Shown: positions 42,443 through 52,665, counted from the first letter of the stretch. The stretch is 55,464 nt of DNA from Verrucomicrobiota bacterium (GCA_003152315.1 PLZV01000018.1:126125-181588), one strand, 5' to 3'. Numbers and translations: made by a program. Notes: a model not told the origin generated them from the sequence alone.

Positions 42443-45331
42443 TCAGGGGTAGATGATATGGACACGGTAGAACATCTGCGTCCCGATGGCACTCAGGTCG
42501 GTGACACTCACTTGCTGGCCGTTGGTTTGCGGGCCGCTGAAACTGCCCAGCCCGGCGTAGTTACCTTTGCCGTGATACGCGCTCGACTCGACAATGTACG
42601 TACGGCCGTTCGCGAGGGGGCTGAAGATCAATTGCTTCTCGTTGGGCTGACCGGGCACATTCTGAATCTGCAATACAAACACGGAGGCTGGATCCGTCGG
42701 ATTGAGGCCGGTGACGTACTTGAACAGATTGTTCTGACCGGTCCCGTCGGCATCTTGATTGGCCAGAGACAAATCTCCGGCCTGCCCGGTCGGATGCCCA
42801 AAGTATTGCTGTGTCCAGGAATCCGGAATCCCATCACCATCCGCATCGGGGAGAAGGATTGTCAGCGTAATGTTGGCGGTGTGCGTGATGTTGCTACTGG
42901 TTGCCGTGATGGTCAGCGGGTAGTTGCCCGGCGTCGCGGCGTCGGAAACTGCCAGGCACAAGGTCGAAGTCCCCGAACCAGTGACAATCGGTGGATCAAA
43001 AACCGCGTTGACACTCGCGGGCAGGTTGCTGAGCGAGAGTGCCACATCTCCGCCAAACCCGGTGATCGCCCCGACGGTTACCGCATACGTCCCATTGCTG
43101 CCAAGGGTCACGGATTGAGCACTGGGAGCAACAACGAACGAAAAATCGACGGCTTCGACATGGCCAGCAAGCCGGCGGAGGAAGAGCGCATCGCTGTTTG
43201 CCGTCGCGGTCAGGTCGTAAAAACCGCTGTTATTGGCGACTGCGGGAAAACTATCGGTGACCGTGCTTCCCGCTGGAACGTCGTACGTCCATGATCCGCC
43301 GGTTGGATAGCCGTTGGTGACTGTGAAGACGACAGTCGATGCCGTCAGGTTCTGCAGGAAGAGAGCGACGGTGCCGGCGATTGCGTCGATGCTGGACGTC
43401 ACTTCGACCTGGTTGCAGTTCGTATTCATGTTGCCGGCGAATCGTCGTTGGAAGCCGTTCGGTCCGTAGCAAGTGAGGTCGTACAGGCCACCGCCAGAGT
43501 TGCTGACATCGAAGTTGTCACCCACAGAATTACTTGCCCCGACATCGTACTGCCACGGGCCATCGGTCCGGTACGCATTGGGGTAAATTGCGAGATGGAT
43601 GGACGCGGCGCCGGCATTTGTCATCGTGATCCAGAATTGGCCTGCGCCGCAGTCGGTCAGGGAAACAGCGTTCGGTTGATACGGTATCGGGCGACCGGGT
43701 CGGGTGCCGGGCTCCTGCACGGGCATGGATTGTTGTGCGGGTACGGACGGCACGGTGCCGCCGGAGCAATTGATGGCCGCGACCGTCGGCAAATTCGGAT
43801 AATCCGTGTTGGGGGCTGTGAAATTGAATGCGGACGTCAGATCGCCGCAGACTTGCCGACGCCAGGCGCTGATGTTCGGCTCCTGCACGCCCGTCCAAGT
43901 CTCGAGGAAGCGAAGGATCGACGTGTGGTCAAACACCTGTGAGCAGAGGTAACCGCCACGGGTCCATGGCGACACTAAAATCGTCGGCACGCGTGGGCCG
44001 AGGCCGATCGGCACACCGCCGATGAATTCGTCGGCCGTTCCCGGAGGTGGCACCGGCGGCGGGACATGGGCGAAAAAGCCACCGTTCTCGTCGTAGGTGA
44101 GGATGAAGACGGTCGAGTTATACACCGTTGGGTTCGAGGCAAGCGCATCGAGGAGTTGCTTCGTTATACGCTCGCCGTTGGCCGGGGAAAAAGGCGGATG
44201 CTCCGATAAGGACCAGGGCGGGATGATCCATGAGACGCGGGGCAGTGTTCCATTGGCGACGTCCGATTGGAACGCCGAGACGAGATCGTTCACCAAGGCG
44301 ACGCCGTTGTCATGGAGAGGATTTCCCGGCGCAGCATTCTGGTACTGGGCGAACCAACCGAGGGCATTGAGGGGAAAGTAATCGCTGCTCTGTTGATAGA
44401 CTTTCCAACTAACACCCGCCGCCTGGAGCCGCTCGGGATAGGTCGTCCACGTAAAGCCGCCCGGGGGTAGACTGTTATCTATTCTGGGCCCGCCGCCCGT
44501 TCCGTTGGGGTCCATCATGCCGGTCATCAAGTACAGGCGATTGGGAAACGTCGGCCCCAGTACCGAGCAATGGTAAGCGTCACAGAGGGTGTAGGCATCG
44601 GCCAGGGCGTAGTAATACGGCAAATCATCCCGTGTGAAATAAGTCATGGCGCTTGGGCCGTTGATTTGGTCCCAGCGGTCCCAACGACCGAAGTCCCATC
44701 CCGCATGTCCATCACCCCAGTCGTGCTCGACATCGTCCAGGCACTGCTGGGCGTAATGGAACGGCAGGACATAGCCGGAACCTTGCGGTTGGAAAAACAC
44801 CGGGTTCCCATTTGGCAAAACCAAGGCATTGCGGTCGCCGAAGCCGCGCACGCCTCGGAGTGTGCCAAAGTAGTGGTTGAACGAGCGATTCTCCTGCATG
44901 AAGATCACCACGTGCCGGATGTCCCGGATTGTGCCCGTGATGTTGGTGGCGGAGAGGACAACCAGCGCCGCCGGAGCGCTGGTGGCGCTGCCCGATCCGC
45001 TGCTGGCGATCACGGTGTAGTTGCCGGCAGCGGTCAATGCCAGATTGGTGAGGAGCACCTGACTATTGGTCGCGCCTGCCAGAGGATTGGCGTCTTGAAA
45101 CCACTGGTAGGCCAGTGGCGGATTGCCCGTAACAACACACGAGAGTAGAAAGCCGTCCCCGGGATACCGTGTGCCACCCTGAGGTTGTTGAATGAAGGAC
45201 TGTGCACGTAGTTCCCACAGTGGAGCCGTCAAAGCGACGATTCCCGCTGCGAGTCGAACCGCCTTGACGAATCGACATCGGGAAAACGAACGTGCCAAAA
45301 AGCTTCTCATCAGCACTACTAGCTTTCCCAT
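42443..45331 (-). CDS. Secreted phospholipase C-like phosphoesterase
   Basis: 962 aa (start ATG 45331 or 45310). Signal peptide, then an Ig-like domain (about 45–125, PLAYQWFQDANPL), then the catalytic phosphoesterase family domain: HVVIFMQENRSFNHYFGT, HDWGDGHAGWD, GPTFPNRLYLMTG, PWTRGGYLCSQVFDH. Two DUF756-type C-terminal domains of bacterial PLCs follow, then a beta-sandwich, then DADGDGIPDSWTQQYFGH and TGLNPTDPAS, a C-terminal module common in Verrucomicrobiota exported proteins. Substrate could be phosphatidylcholine or another phosphoester. Confidence 0.88.
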   Translation of the reverse strand: MGKLVVLMRSFLARSFSRCRFVKAVRLAAGIVALTAPLWELRAQSFIQQPQGGTRYPGDGFLLSCVVTGNPPLAYQWFQDANPLAGATNSQVLLTNLALTAAGNYTVIASSGSGSATSAPAALVVLSATNITGTIRDIRHVVIFMQENRSFNHYFGTLRGVRGFGDRNALVLPNGNPVFFQPQGSGYVLPFHYAQQCLDDVEHDWGDGHAGWDFGRWDRWDQINGPSAMTYFTRDDLPYYYALADAYTLCDAYHCSVLGPTFPNRLYLMTGMMDPNGTGGGPRIDNSLPPGGFTWTTYPERLQAAGVSWKVYQQSSDYFPLNALGWFAQYQNAAPGNPLHDNGVALVNDLVSAFQSDVANGTLPRVSWIIPPWSLSEHPPFSPANGERITKQLLDALASNPTVYNSTVFILTYDENGGFFAHVPPPVPPPGTADEFIGGVPIGLGPRVPTILVSPWTRGGYLCSQVFDHTSILRFLETWTGVQEPNISAWRRQVCGDLTSAFNFTAPNTDYPNLPTVAAINCSGGTVPSVPAQQSMPVQEPGTRPGRPIPYQPNAVSLTDCGAGQFWITMTNAGAASIHLAIYPNAYRTDGPWQYDVGASNSVGDNFDVSNSGGGLYDLTCYGPNGFQRRFAGNMNTNCNQVEVTSSIDAIAGTVALFLQNLTASTVVFTVTNGYPTGGSWTYDVPAGSTVTDSFPAVANNSGFYDLTATANSDALFLRRLAGHVEAVDFSFVVAPSAQSVTLGSNGTYAVTVGAITGFGGDVALSLSNLPASVNAVFDPPIVTGSGTSTLCLAVSDAATPGNYPLTITATSSNITHTANITLTILLPDADGDGIPDSWTQQYFGHPTGQAGDLSLANQDADGTGQNNLFKYVTGLNPTDPASVFVLQIQNVPGQPNEKQLIFSPLANGRTYIVESSAYHGKGNYAGLGSFSGPQTNGQQVSVTDLSAIGTQMFYRVHIIYP

Positions 45332-45406
45332 AGCATAGCAGGTGGACCGGGAAAAGACAAATCAACTGGGTCGGAACAGGGCAGCTCCATACGCGGGCGC
45401 TGCCTT

Positions 45407-46957
45407 TCATCTCAGCATCATGACTGCGTAACTTGGGGCCGGCGGGGCTTGGTGCGTGTCCAGCCATGTGGCCGCCTCGGGAATTGTCGAAACTTCCTTC
45501 CGCAGGATGGCCAGGACCAGATCTTGCGAGATCACGGTATTGAGAGGCGCGCTGTAGATCATTGGCTGATTTTTTCCCGGCGCTTTCAGGATAAACGGCA
45601 CGCGATAATCCAGTTGGCCATCATAACCCCGGGCATCGCGCCACCAATGGTCGGAACTGATGATGACCCAGGAGCGGTCCCACTGGCCGGCTTGTTCCAT
45701 GTCGCGGCGGAGGATCCCCATGGTTTGGTCGGTCAACTGCAAGTTTTGAAAATAACCCCGGATGCGGGAGAAGCTCGTAAGCGTGAACACGCCTTTGGCT
45801 GGATCATAGATACCGGGATAGTGCGCTCCCGGTAAATGAAGAAACACCAGCCCGTACCGGCCGTCTCTCACGAGGTCGCGTGAGTTCTCCAGCGACTTCT
45901 GGTAGAGATCGATCTGCATCCGGCGCTGCTGCAAGGGTGACACCAATGACCAGATCTGGGTGATCATGCTGCGCAGAACCGTTTCGCTCTGGACGGGCTG
46001 GTAAGGTGGATAAGGATACCACTTGGAGTAGTTCAGACTGGACATAAAGAGACGGGTGTAAGGATGGTACCACCCGACCAATGCGGTGTTAAAACCCAGT
46101 TCACGTGTGCGGGAGAAAACTGTCGGTTGTGTGCTCCACCCGACGGGAGCGCTGGCGTTCGCGTAGGTGATGTTCAATTCATCTCTGGCAGCTGGTTTCG
46201 CCGAGATGACATAGCGCCCCGTGGTCAATGCCGGCAGCGAGATGATTGTGGACGTCCCTGGTGGAAATGCGTTCGTCGCCTGCAGGCTCTCGGCACAGAC
46301 ACGATCGAGCTCGGGAAGTTGGGTGTCTTTCGGCCGGCTGGAGAACGCCAGTCGCTGATCCAATTCGTCGAAGATAATCCAGATGACCCGCGGTTCCACC
46401 GATGGCAGGGGTGTGGGAAAGAATGCCGGGAACCGGGCAGAATGTCGGGGCGGGGTGTTTAGAAGATAATACCCAATTTTCCCGAACGTCAAAACAACCA
46501 TCGGCACGCAGATCATCAGACCCGTAGCCAACACGCGCGCAGAGATTCTGGACCAATGCCAAAACACGAACAACACAACCAAGCCGCCGCCAATGAGGAG
46601 AGGACTCCTAGCCACAACAAATACTTCGCTGCCCGGCACGTGGAAAAAATAGGTTCGCAAGAAATCGACTGGCAAGACCAGCAGCGCACACACGACCACG
46701 CATGCGGCCCGGTAGAGTTTGCGAGAGTCGGCACGCCTGACCCATCGAATCAACCGCCAGCCAATGAGCCCGAACACAACCAGATTCAGCCCCAATGCCA
46801 GGAGCGTCTCTCTCGTCAGGGAGTTGTGTTTGTAATAGCGAAAGTCTGTGTCGAAAAACAACGCCCACCGCGTTCGGATAAAGCACAGGTTCACCAGCGA
46901 AAACGCCAGCAAAGCATCCGACACCGATTTCAATCGTTCTTTGATTAACTCTTTCAT
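45407..46957 (-). CDS. Membrane-anchored sulfatase/phosphotransferase-like protein
   Basis: 516 aa. Four membrane helices in the first 165 residues, then a periplasmic alkaline-phosphatase-superfamily domain: VIWIIFDELDQR (metal-binding D/E), FPPGTSTIISLPALTTGR (Thr/Ser nucleophile region), LVFLHLPGAHYPG and SSDHWWR (metal-binding D-H). It resembles the LTA synthase/phosphoethanolamine transferase group. The ATG overlaps the methyltransferase stop by 4 bp. Confidence 0.8.
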   Translation of the reverse strand: MKELIKERLKSVSDALLAFSLVNLCFIRTRWALFFDTDFRYYKHNSLTRETLLALGLNLVVFGLIGWRLIRWVRRADSRKLYRAACVVVCALLVLPVDFLRTYFFHVPGSEVFVVARSPLLIGGGLVVLFVFWHWSRISARVLATGLMICVPMVVLTFGKIGYYLLNTPPRHSARFPAFFPTPLPSVEPRVIWIIFDELDQRLAFSSRPKDTQLPELDRVCAESLQATNAFPPGTSTIISLPALTTGRYVISAKPAARDELNITYANASAPVGWSTQPTVFSRTRELGFNTALVGWYHPYTRLFMSSLNYSKWYPYPPYQPVQSETVLRSMITQIWSLVSPLQQRRMQIDLYQKSLENSRDLVRDGRYGLVFLHLPGAHYPGIYDPAKGVFTLTSFSRIRGYFQNLQLTDQTMGILRRDMEQAGQWDRSWVIISSDHWWRDARGYDGQLDYRVPFILKAPGKNQPMIYSAPLNTVISQDLVLAILRKEVSTIPEAATWLDTHQAPPAPSYAVMMLR

Positions 46958-48396
46958 GAATGGCTTCGGCCCGTCTTTCGCAGCAGGTACAACTGCCGCT
47001 GGGCGCCCTCGAGTTTTTTGGAGCGAACAATCTGAAAACGTCTCTGGCAGGCCGCCTCGAAACTGGCCTGGGTAAGGTCGGCATGAAGATGCTCACGTCC
47101 TCGGGCGATGGTCTGAAACATCTTATCGTCCGTCGAGACGAATTCGATGATCAACAGGTCGGTGGTCAATTCCGCGGCCAAATCCAATACCTCGTTCAGC
47201 GGAATGCGTTCCGTCACCAGCAAGTGGTGCAACACGGCCAACATAAATACCGTGTCAAAGTTGCCTGTGGCCCGCTCCAGAAAGCTGGCGCATTCGCGAT
47301 TGCGCCAGCCTTCGCCTGCGCTCGGACGACACATGTCCACAACCAGTGGCAGTACATTTCGGTTTTGATCCCGCGCCTGCCGCCAGAGTGCGCCGACACA
47401 ACCTAGATCGCTGTCAATCGCCACGACCTTCGCGCCGGCACGGGCGGCCAGGCAACTGAAATGACCGGTATTGCACCCGATATCCAAAACCCGGCCGGGC
47501 TTGAACTCAGCCAGCGCGGTGCTTACAAATTCCTCCTTGGCGGCGAAATTCGCCTCGGTGTAACTGCAGGAATCCTTGTAGTCCGACCAAACGGTGCGCC
47601 GGCCCGGTTTGGGCTCCACTCGTTGGAGTGATCGGCGGAGCCGGTTAAACAACGATTCCAGGATGAATCGGGCTTGCTCGTGGTTTTGGAGAACGCGGTC
47701 GCGATAGATGGATCTCCCGCCATCTTTGCGCGAGAGCCAGGTCGGCAGGGAAACCTGCGTGAGAAAAGGTGGCAGAAACTTTCGCACCGGCCCGCAGAAC
47801 CGGTACAGATCGTTCGTCTCGAGGCCGTCACGATGTTTGGCAAACACATCGGCGGGCCGAATCCCCCAATATTTGTATGCCAGCAGCGGCAGCAAAAAAG
47901 TCCTGCAAAACTGCGCGTTCGGCTTCCAAATCGGGTCGCCCGGAGCGCGGCGCTCGAAGGAGAGCATGTCAATGAAGACCGGTTTGCTTCCGCGAAACAG
48001 CACATTGTAGGGCGTTGCGTCTTTCAGCGAGTAACGGTCCCCCAGACACGCTTGTGCAAGGTCCAAGGTCAGCATGCCCGCCGCATAGAGCATCTCGGGC
48101 GGCCACTCATAGGGATAGCTGGGAAATTCCACACGCTCATGCTCAAACACGGCCCCCATCCCGTCTTCCGGAACGAACTCTTCAAACCCCGTGGTCTGCC
48201 GCAACTCAGCCAGATCGCCGGCGCTTAATTGGCGAGTGGAGATGAGTTGTTGCGTGGCCACCAACTGGGCAGCCGTGGGTGTTGCAAGGAAAGGCTCGAT
48301 TTCGGCCAGCACGGCAGGGTTCACGGTGCGCAATACCCGATGGCCCCAGGTAAAACAACGTCCACCGGGATCTCGGAAAGAGGAAACCGTCAACAT
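46954..48396 (-). CDS. Class I SAM-dependent methyltransferase
   Basis: 480 aa. The N-terminal 270 residues are a family-specific region (FIDMLSFERRAPGDPIWKPN), and the C-terminal 200 hold the methyltransferase fold: motif I VLDIGCNTGHFSCLA (about 303–317), VVAIDSDLGCVGALW, and FDTVFMLAVLHHLLVTERI (about 390). It is coupled to the sulfatase-like gene, suggesting joint modification of a surface glycan or lipid. Confidence 0.82.
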   Translation of the reverse strand: MLTVSSFRDPGGRCFTWGHRVLRTVNPAVLAEIEPFLATPTAAQLVATQQLISTRQLSAGDLAELRQTTGFEEFVPEDGMGAVFEHERVEFPSYPYEWPPEMLYAAGMLTLDLAQACLGDRYSLKDATPYNVLFRGSKPVFIDMLSFERRAPGDPIWKPNAQFCRTFLLPLLAYKYWGIRPADVFAKHRDGLETNDLYRFCGPVRKFLPPFLTQVSLPTWLSRKDGGRSIYRDRVLQNHEQARFILESLFNRLRRSLQRVEPKPGRRTVWSDYKDSCSYTEANFAAKEEFVSTALAEFKPGRVLDIGCNTGHFSCLAARAGAKVVAIDSDLGCVGALWRQARDQNRNVLPLVVDMCRPSAGEGWRNRECASFLERATGNFDTVFMLAVLHHLLVTERIPLNEVLDLAAELTTDLLIIEFVSTDDKMFQTIARGREHLHADLTQASFEAACQRRFQIVRSKKLEGAQRQLYLLRKTGRSHS

Positions 48397-48439
48397 TGCC
48401 AGGAAATCCGGTAACGGGAGGATTCAGACGGATGGGAGG

Positions 48440-48787
48440 TCAATGTTTCTTGAACCACTTCTTCGCCAGTCTGCCCAGGAAATCCCGGACTCGTTTAATA
48501 TAGAACAGGCCGCCAACGCAGGCCGCCGCCACCATCTGCCAAATCAACTGGCCGGATCCGGGATCCACATAGGCCAAAGGATACGTAAAGCGGAGCTTTC
48601 TCTGGCCAACGGGGGCGTCAGAGAGTCCCCAGAGGCCGTCGAGAGCCGCTTTACCTTGCACACCGAACTGCCGATTGGCCGCAGAACCCTGCGAAATATC
48701 GCGAGCGAAGACCGAGTTTTCCGAGACCATTATCGCCAACAAAACAATGAGCAAACTACACCACAATGTAACAAACACGTAACGCAT
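48440..48787 (-). CDS. Small DPGSG-motif membrane protein
   Basis: 115 aa: N-terminal signal or membrane segment (LWCSLLIVLLAIMVSENSVFA), then YVDPGSGQLIWQMVAAACVGGLFYIKRVRDF, with a second membrane helix and basic tail KKWFKKH. The (Y/F)xDPGSG-helix module is found beside surface-polysaccharide genes. It is the upstream member of the cluster with the methyltransferase and sulfatase-like genes (43-bp gap). Confidence 0.65.
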   Translation of the reverse strand: MRYVFVTLWCSLLIVLLAIMVSENSVFARDISQGSAANRQFGVQGKAALDGLWGLSDAPVGQRKLRFTYPLAYVDPGSGQLIWQMVAAACVGGLFYIKRVRDFLGRLAKKWFKKH

Positions 48788-48871
48788 CTATCCCAACCTA
48801 CTTTAAAGTCTGGTGAAAACGAGTCAAGCGGAATCACCATCCGCGAGGCGATTGCCTCACTTGCCGGCCCA

Positions 48872-50191
48872 CTATTTCGCCGCTGTCATGCCGGTCACCT
48901 CGGCGTTATCCATGATCACGGGAGGTCCCTGCTGGGCGGTGATTTGCACGTTCTTGAATTGAATGCCCTTGGCATTTTGAATCTTCAGGCCGGTAGTGGC
49001 GGAGGTGATCTGGACGTTTTCCAGCGTGACGTCGGAGATCACGCTTTCCGGTAAACCGATGATGATCCCCGCTGCTCTTTGGCAGGTTGCGGTCAGGTTG
49101 CTGATGTGGATATTCCGATAAATCGGGGTCCCGGCGGCAACGGTCTGGGCCGTATCTTTGGTGGGCTCGGATTTCTGCTTGGCGTCCCCGGCGGAATTAA
49201 ACATGTAATAGCTGGTCAAAGTGATCGCCGGATCAACATTCTTCATGGTGATATCGCTGTAGCGGATGTTCTCCACCACACCACCCCTCCCCCGTTGTGA
49301 TTTGATGCGAATCCCGTTCTCGGTATTTTCAAACGTGCAGTTCCGCACGGTCACGTTGCGCACGCCGCCGGCGGTTTCACTGCCGATCGACATGCCGTGT
49401 CCGTGCAGGAAAACACAGTCGGTGACGGTAATATTGTCGCAGGCGAAGGGACGTCCGGGCATGGCCTTGCCGGCCTTGATGGCGATGTTGTCGTCACCCA
49501 CGTCGATGCGGCACTTCGTGATCAGCACGTTCCGGCAGGCACTGGGGTCAATCGCGTCGGTATTCGCCGCATGGGCGGGTGCGAGGACGGTCACGTTCGA
49601 GATAATCACGCCATCGCAATCCGTCGGCACCAGATGAAACTTGGGCGAGTTTTGCAGGGTGATATTCTCGACGCGCAAATTCGTGCAGCCCGTCAATACG
49701 ACCAAATTCGGGCGGGGCAGCGTATAGCCCGGGGTCTTTTGTCGGGCAGCTTCCGCGGGAATCCACCACTTGGCGCCCGAGCCGTCGATGATACCCTGAC
49801 CGGTGATGGTGACGTCGTGAAGCTTCTTTCCGCTCACAAACGGGATGAAGGAATTCGAAGTGCTCCCGGCAAAATCAGCGGGATCATCCGTCGCCAACAG
49901 CGTTGCGCCGGCGTCCAATAGTACGGTGGTGCTGCTACGGAGGACAATCGGTTTGCTCAGGTACGTGCCGGCCGGAAAGCGCACGGTGCCGCCACCGGCC
50001 TTCCCGCAGTCATCGAGCGCCTTCTGGATCGCGTCTGTATCCAACGTTTTGCCATCACCCTTCGCACCCGATTCCTTAACATCGAATACCCGCGACGGCG
50101 TGTCGCCCGCTCGGCTGGTGTTGACGGACAAGAACGCCAACAAAAGCACGCCGAGTGTTATCGAGAATGTAGATTTACGGTTCAATTTCAT
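48872..50191 (-). CDS. Polygalacturonase, GH28
   Basis: 439 aa from ATG 50191, with GAGGAG 9 nt upstream. Signal peptide (FSITLGVLLLAFLSVNTSRA). GH28 catalytic motifs: NTDAIDPSAC (about 212), VGDDNIAIK (about 237), GHGMSIGSE (about 264) and GIRIKSQRGRGG (about 292). All three catalytic Asp and the His, Arg and Lys are present, but the usual NTDGI and GDDCI are NTDAI and GDDNI. Last gene of the pectin cluster. Cleaves de-esterified homogalacturonan or oligogalacturonides outside the cytoplasm. Confidence 0.9.
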   Translation of the reverse strand: MKLNRKSTFSITLGVLLLAFLSVNTSRAGDTPSRVFDVKESGAKGDGKTLDTDAIQKALDDCGKAGGGTVRFPAGTYLSKPIVLRSSTTVLLDAGATLLATDDPADFAGSTSNSFIPFVSGKKLHDVTITGQGIIDGSGAKWWIPAEAARQKTPGYTLPRPNLVVLTGCTNLRVENITLQNSPKFHLVPTDCDGVIISNVTVLAPAHAANTDAIDPSACRNVLITKCRIDVGDDNIAIKAGKAMPGRPFACDNITVTDCVFLHGHGMSIGSETAGGVRNVTVRNCTFENTENGIRIKSQRGRGGVVENIRYSDITMKNVDPAITLTSYYMFNSAGDAKQKSEPTKDTAQTVAAGTPIYRNIHISNLTATCQRAAGIIIGLPESVISDVTLENVQITSATTGLKIQNAKGIQFKNVQITAQQGPPVIMDNAEVTGMTAAK

Positions 50192-50353
50192 ATGGCAGCT
50201 CCTCATGTATTGTTACTCCCAGTCCCATCATCCCGTCGCGAACTACGTTTTTAGCAGGTCTCAAGACCCGATTGAATCACAATCCCGGTAATCCAGTCAC
50301 AAAGACGTAGCTGATTCAAGAACCTGCCTAAATTGCTAGTGCTCTGCCAAACA

Positions 50354-51658
50354 TCACGGCAGCGACACATCCGCGACGCGGAGAGAAGCACCGGCCTCTG
50401 AGGAGATGATGTTTCCGCCCTGGAGGTCAACTCTTGACACGTCACCGTGATTCCCGGCGGGAACCGCAAAGACCAACGTGTTGCTTCCACTGCCGGTCGC
50501 ATACTCGGCGAATCCACCGGGTTTCAGGACGAGTCGCGGTTTGCCTTTAACCGTAACGTTCTCGTTGAAAATGGCCTCGAACCGACCATCTTCCTGAATG
50601 ACCTTTTGAATGGTCGGGCCAACATGTCGTTCGGGATCCCATTTTCCCGCGAATGTCCACGCCGTCGTGATCTGCCCGGGCGTGGGTAAATTCGGCGCCG
50701 AGGAGAGGTTGTCCTGATGCCATGGGTAATCACCGCCATCGCGGTGGCAATTGTAGAAGTAGGCGCGTTCCCCCCAAACGTTGCTGGCATCCAAATCGTT
50801 ATTCCTCTTCTTGTCCGCCTCACTGGGCGTACCGTGGTTGAGTGGATAGATGACGCGCAACGGCGGTCGATTGCTCAGTGTCTTTGAGAAGTGGCAATCC
50901 AGCAGGAAAAACTGGGCATCGTGATGGTGGCGAGCCAGAATCCAGCTCGGCACGTCCCCTGCCCCGTCGAACCGACAGTTGCGCAGGACGAACTTCATGT
51001 CCGCGTCCCTGCTCCCGTCATGCCAGATGGTCGCGTCGGCCCTGGGGTTGACCTGGTGGAGCACACAATCGGCCATGTAGCACCAGCCGCGCGGACACAC
51101 GAAGTCCACCGACCCGCGGATATCGAGCCGCGCCTGGTAGGATCGGGTGCTGAGCTCCTTCCCCAGCGCCAGCGTGTCGGCCCCTTGACTCCAGACGTTA
51201 CAGTCCACGATCACCGTCTTGTCGGCCTGACCAAAAACGGCAAAGGCGTGGGGGCCGATAACGCCGTGCGTGTTCTTGACCGTCAGGTTCTCCAGCACGA
51301 AATCGCTGCCGTTGATGTTGACGACCGCGCGCCCGACCTTGTCCGGTCGATTGGTAAAATCATCGGCCCCTTGCGCGAATTCGATGCGGGCGCCCTGACG
51401 ACTCTGTCCACGAAGAGTAATGAAGTCCGGGTCAATCCGGACTTTCTCGTGGTACAGGCCGTCCTTGATGAAAATGATCGTCCGCTGACGGTTATCACGC
51501 GGGGCGGCGTCGATCGCTTCCTGAATGGTCTTGAAATCCCCACTGCCGTCGCCCGCGACGGTCAGGTCAGGCCGGATGGCTGGACCAGTCTTGTCCTCGG
51601 CGAGGACAAACACCACGGAGACCAGGACCATCAAAATGGACGCAATAGCGGATTTCAT
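50354..51658 (-). CDS. Divergent pectin methylesterase-like protein (CE8-like)
   Basis: 434 aa from ATG 51658. Signal peptide, then the CE8 beta-helix start (DLTVAGDGSGDFKTIQEAIDAAP) and GLYHEKVRI. The catalytic region is altered: Q of the QAL motif is replaced (GPHAFAVFG), GWQDT reads SQGADTLAL, DFIFG reads SVDFVCPRG, and LGRPW is not seen. The two Asp are kept. About 100 extra C-terminal residues follow. ATGA overlap with the canonical CE8 gene. Probably an esterase with another specificity. Confidence 0.75.
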   Translation of the reverse strand: MKSAIASILMVLVSVVFVLAEDKTGPAIRPDLTVAGDGSGDFKTIQEAIDAAPRDNRQRTIIFIKDGLYHEKVRIDPDFITLRGQSRQGARIEFAQGADDFTNRPDKVGRAVVNINGSDFVLENLTVKNTHGVIGPHAFAVFGQADKTVIVDCNVWSQGADTLALGKELSTRSYQARLDIRGSVDFVCPRGWCYMADCVLHQVNPRADATIWHDGSRDADMKFVLRNCRFDGAGDVPSWILARHHHDAQFFLLDCHFSKTLSNRPPLRVIYPLNHGTPSEADKKRNNDLDASNVWGERAYFYNCHRDGGDYPWHQDNLSSAPNLPTPGQITTAWTFAGKWDPERHVGPTIQKVIQEDGRFEAIFNENVTVKGKPRLVLKPGGFAEYATGSGSNTLVFAVPAGNHGDVSRVDLQGGNIISSEAGASLRVADVSLP

Positions 51659-52665
51659 TTGTCCGTCTTCGGATTCCACCCATCCGCGCCGCCAAGGACC
51701 TTTGGCATGGTGACGGCCTCCGCTTCCCCCTTGGTCAATTGACGCGCCCACGGCACACGCGCTTGCGGATTCGCGCCGGGGCCGCTGCTGTTGAACTCAG
51801 CGTAGCGCGACGTCTTTTCGCGGGTCGGGTCCTTCCAATTATTCCAGCCCACGTTGGTGACTACGCTGGACATTTCCGTATTCAGGTACGTCACGCTGGA
51901 AAATGCGCGCCAGGGCCGGCCCAGGTAGGTCCTCACGCCGGGCGATTCGCCGGTAATCTTGCAATTCGAGAAGACAAAGCCAAAAGGATGTTCCTCCGGT
52001 GTCGAAGCAGCGCTGACGTAACCGTTCGACAGGCAATGAATGTGGCAGTTCTCGAAGAATGCGGTGGCGCCGCCGAAAATGAAATCAACGTGGCCCGCGA
52101 CGTAGCAGTTCTCGAAGTACTGACGGCCCCGATTCACCAAAATTGTGTCCTGCCAACCGAGGAACCGGCAGTTGCGAAACACCACGCGGTCGCCATCCAC
52201 GCGGATTGCCAGCGCCTGCCCGACGGGGCCCGCGGAGTTTTCGAAGGTGATGTTTTCCACCGTGAAATCGTCCGCGTCGATCACCGTCGACGGTGTGCGA
52301 AACGTGCCGATCGGCTTGCCGTCCACACCCAAAAGTTTCGCGTTGAGGTCGTACGTCAACACCGTCTTCTCCGCCTCTTCACCAATGAGATGGACGTAAC
52401 GTTTCTCGTGCTGGACATGAATCAGCTCTTTGTAGACTCCCGGCTTTACGTGGATAACGCAGGGATTGGTGGGACTGGCGTTCTGCGGCGTGGCATTAAT
52501 CGCTTCCTGAACCGTCTTGAACTGGTTACTGCCGATTGTCGCGGCGACCATATTTGTCTGCGCCACCAGTTGACCACTGGCGCCAATACCGACCAGCAAG
52601 AGCAAAACCATGGCAGTCCGTCCCGAAAAGAATTTTTGTCTCACCATCGCCTCTTGTTGTGCCAT
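51655..52665 (-). CDS. Pectinesterase, CE8
   Basis: 336 aa. Signal peptide in the first 35 residues. Full CE8 motif set: KPGVYKELI, GQALAIRVDG, FLGWQDTIL (acid/base Asp), HVDFIFGGA (nucleophile Asp), YLGRPW (Arg). Removes methyl esters from pectin so the GH28 enzymes can act. Its ATG shares the A of the upstream GH28 stop (TGATG), so translation is coupled. Confidence 0.93.
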   Translation of the reverse strand: MAQQEAMVRQKFFSGRTAMVLLLLVGIGASGQLVAQTNMVAATIGSNQFKTVQEAINATPQNASPTNPCVIHVKPGVYKELIHVQHEKRYVHLIGEEAEKTVLTYDLNAKLLGVDGKPIGTFRTPSTVIDADDFTVENITFENSAGPVGQALAIRVDGDRVVFRNCRFLGWQDTILVNRGRQYFENCYVAGHVDFIFGGATAFFENCHIHCLSNGYVSAASTPEEHPFGFVFSNCKITGESPGVRTYLGRPWRAFSSVTYLNTEMSSVVTNVGWNNWKDPTREKTSRYAEFNSSGPGANPQARVPWARQLTKGEAEAVTMPKVLGGADGWNPKTDK

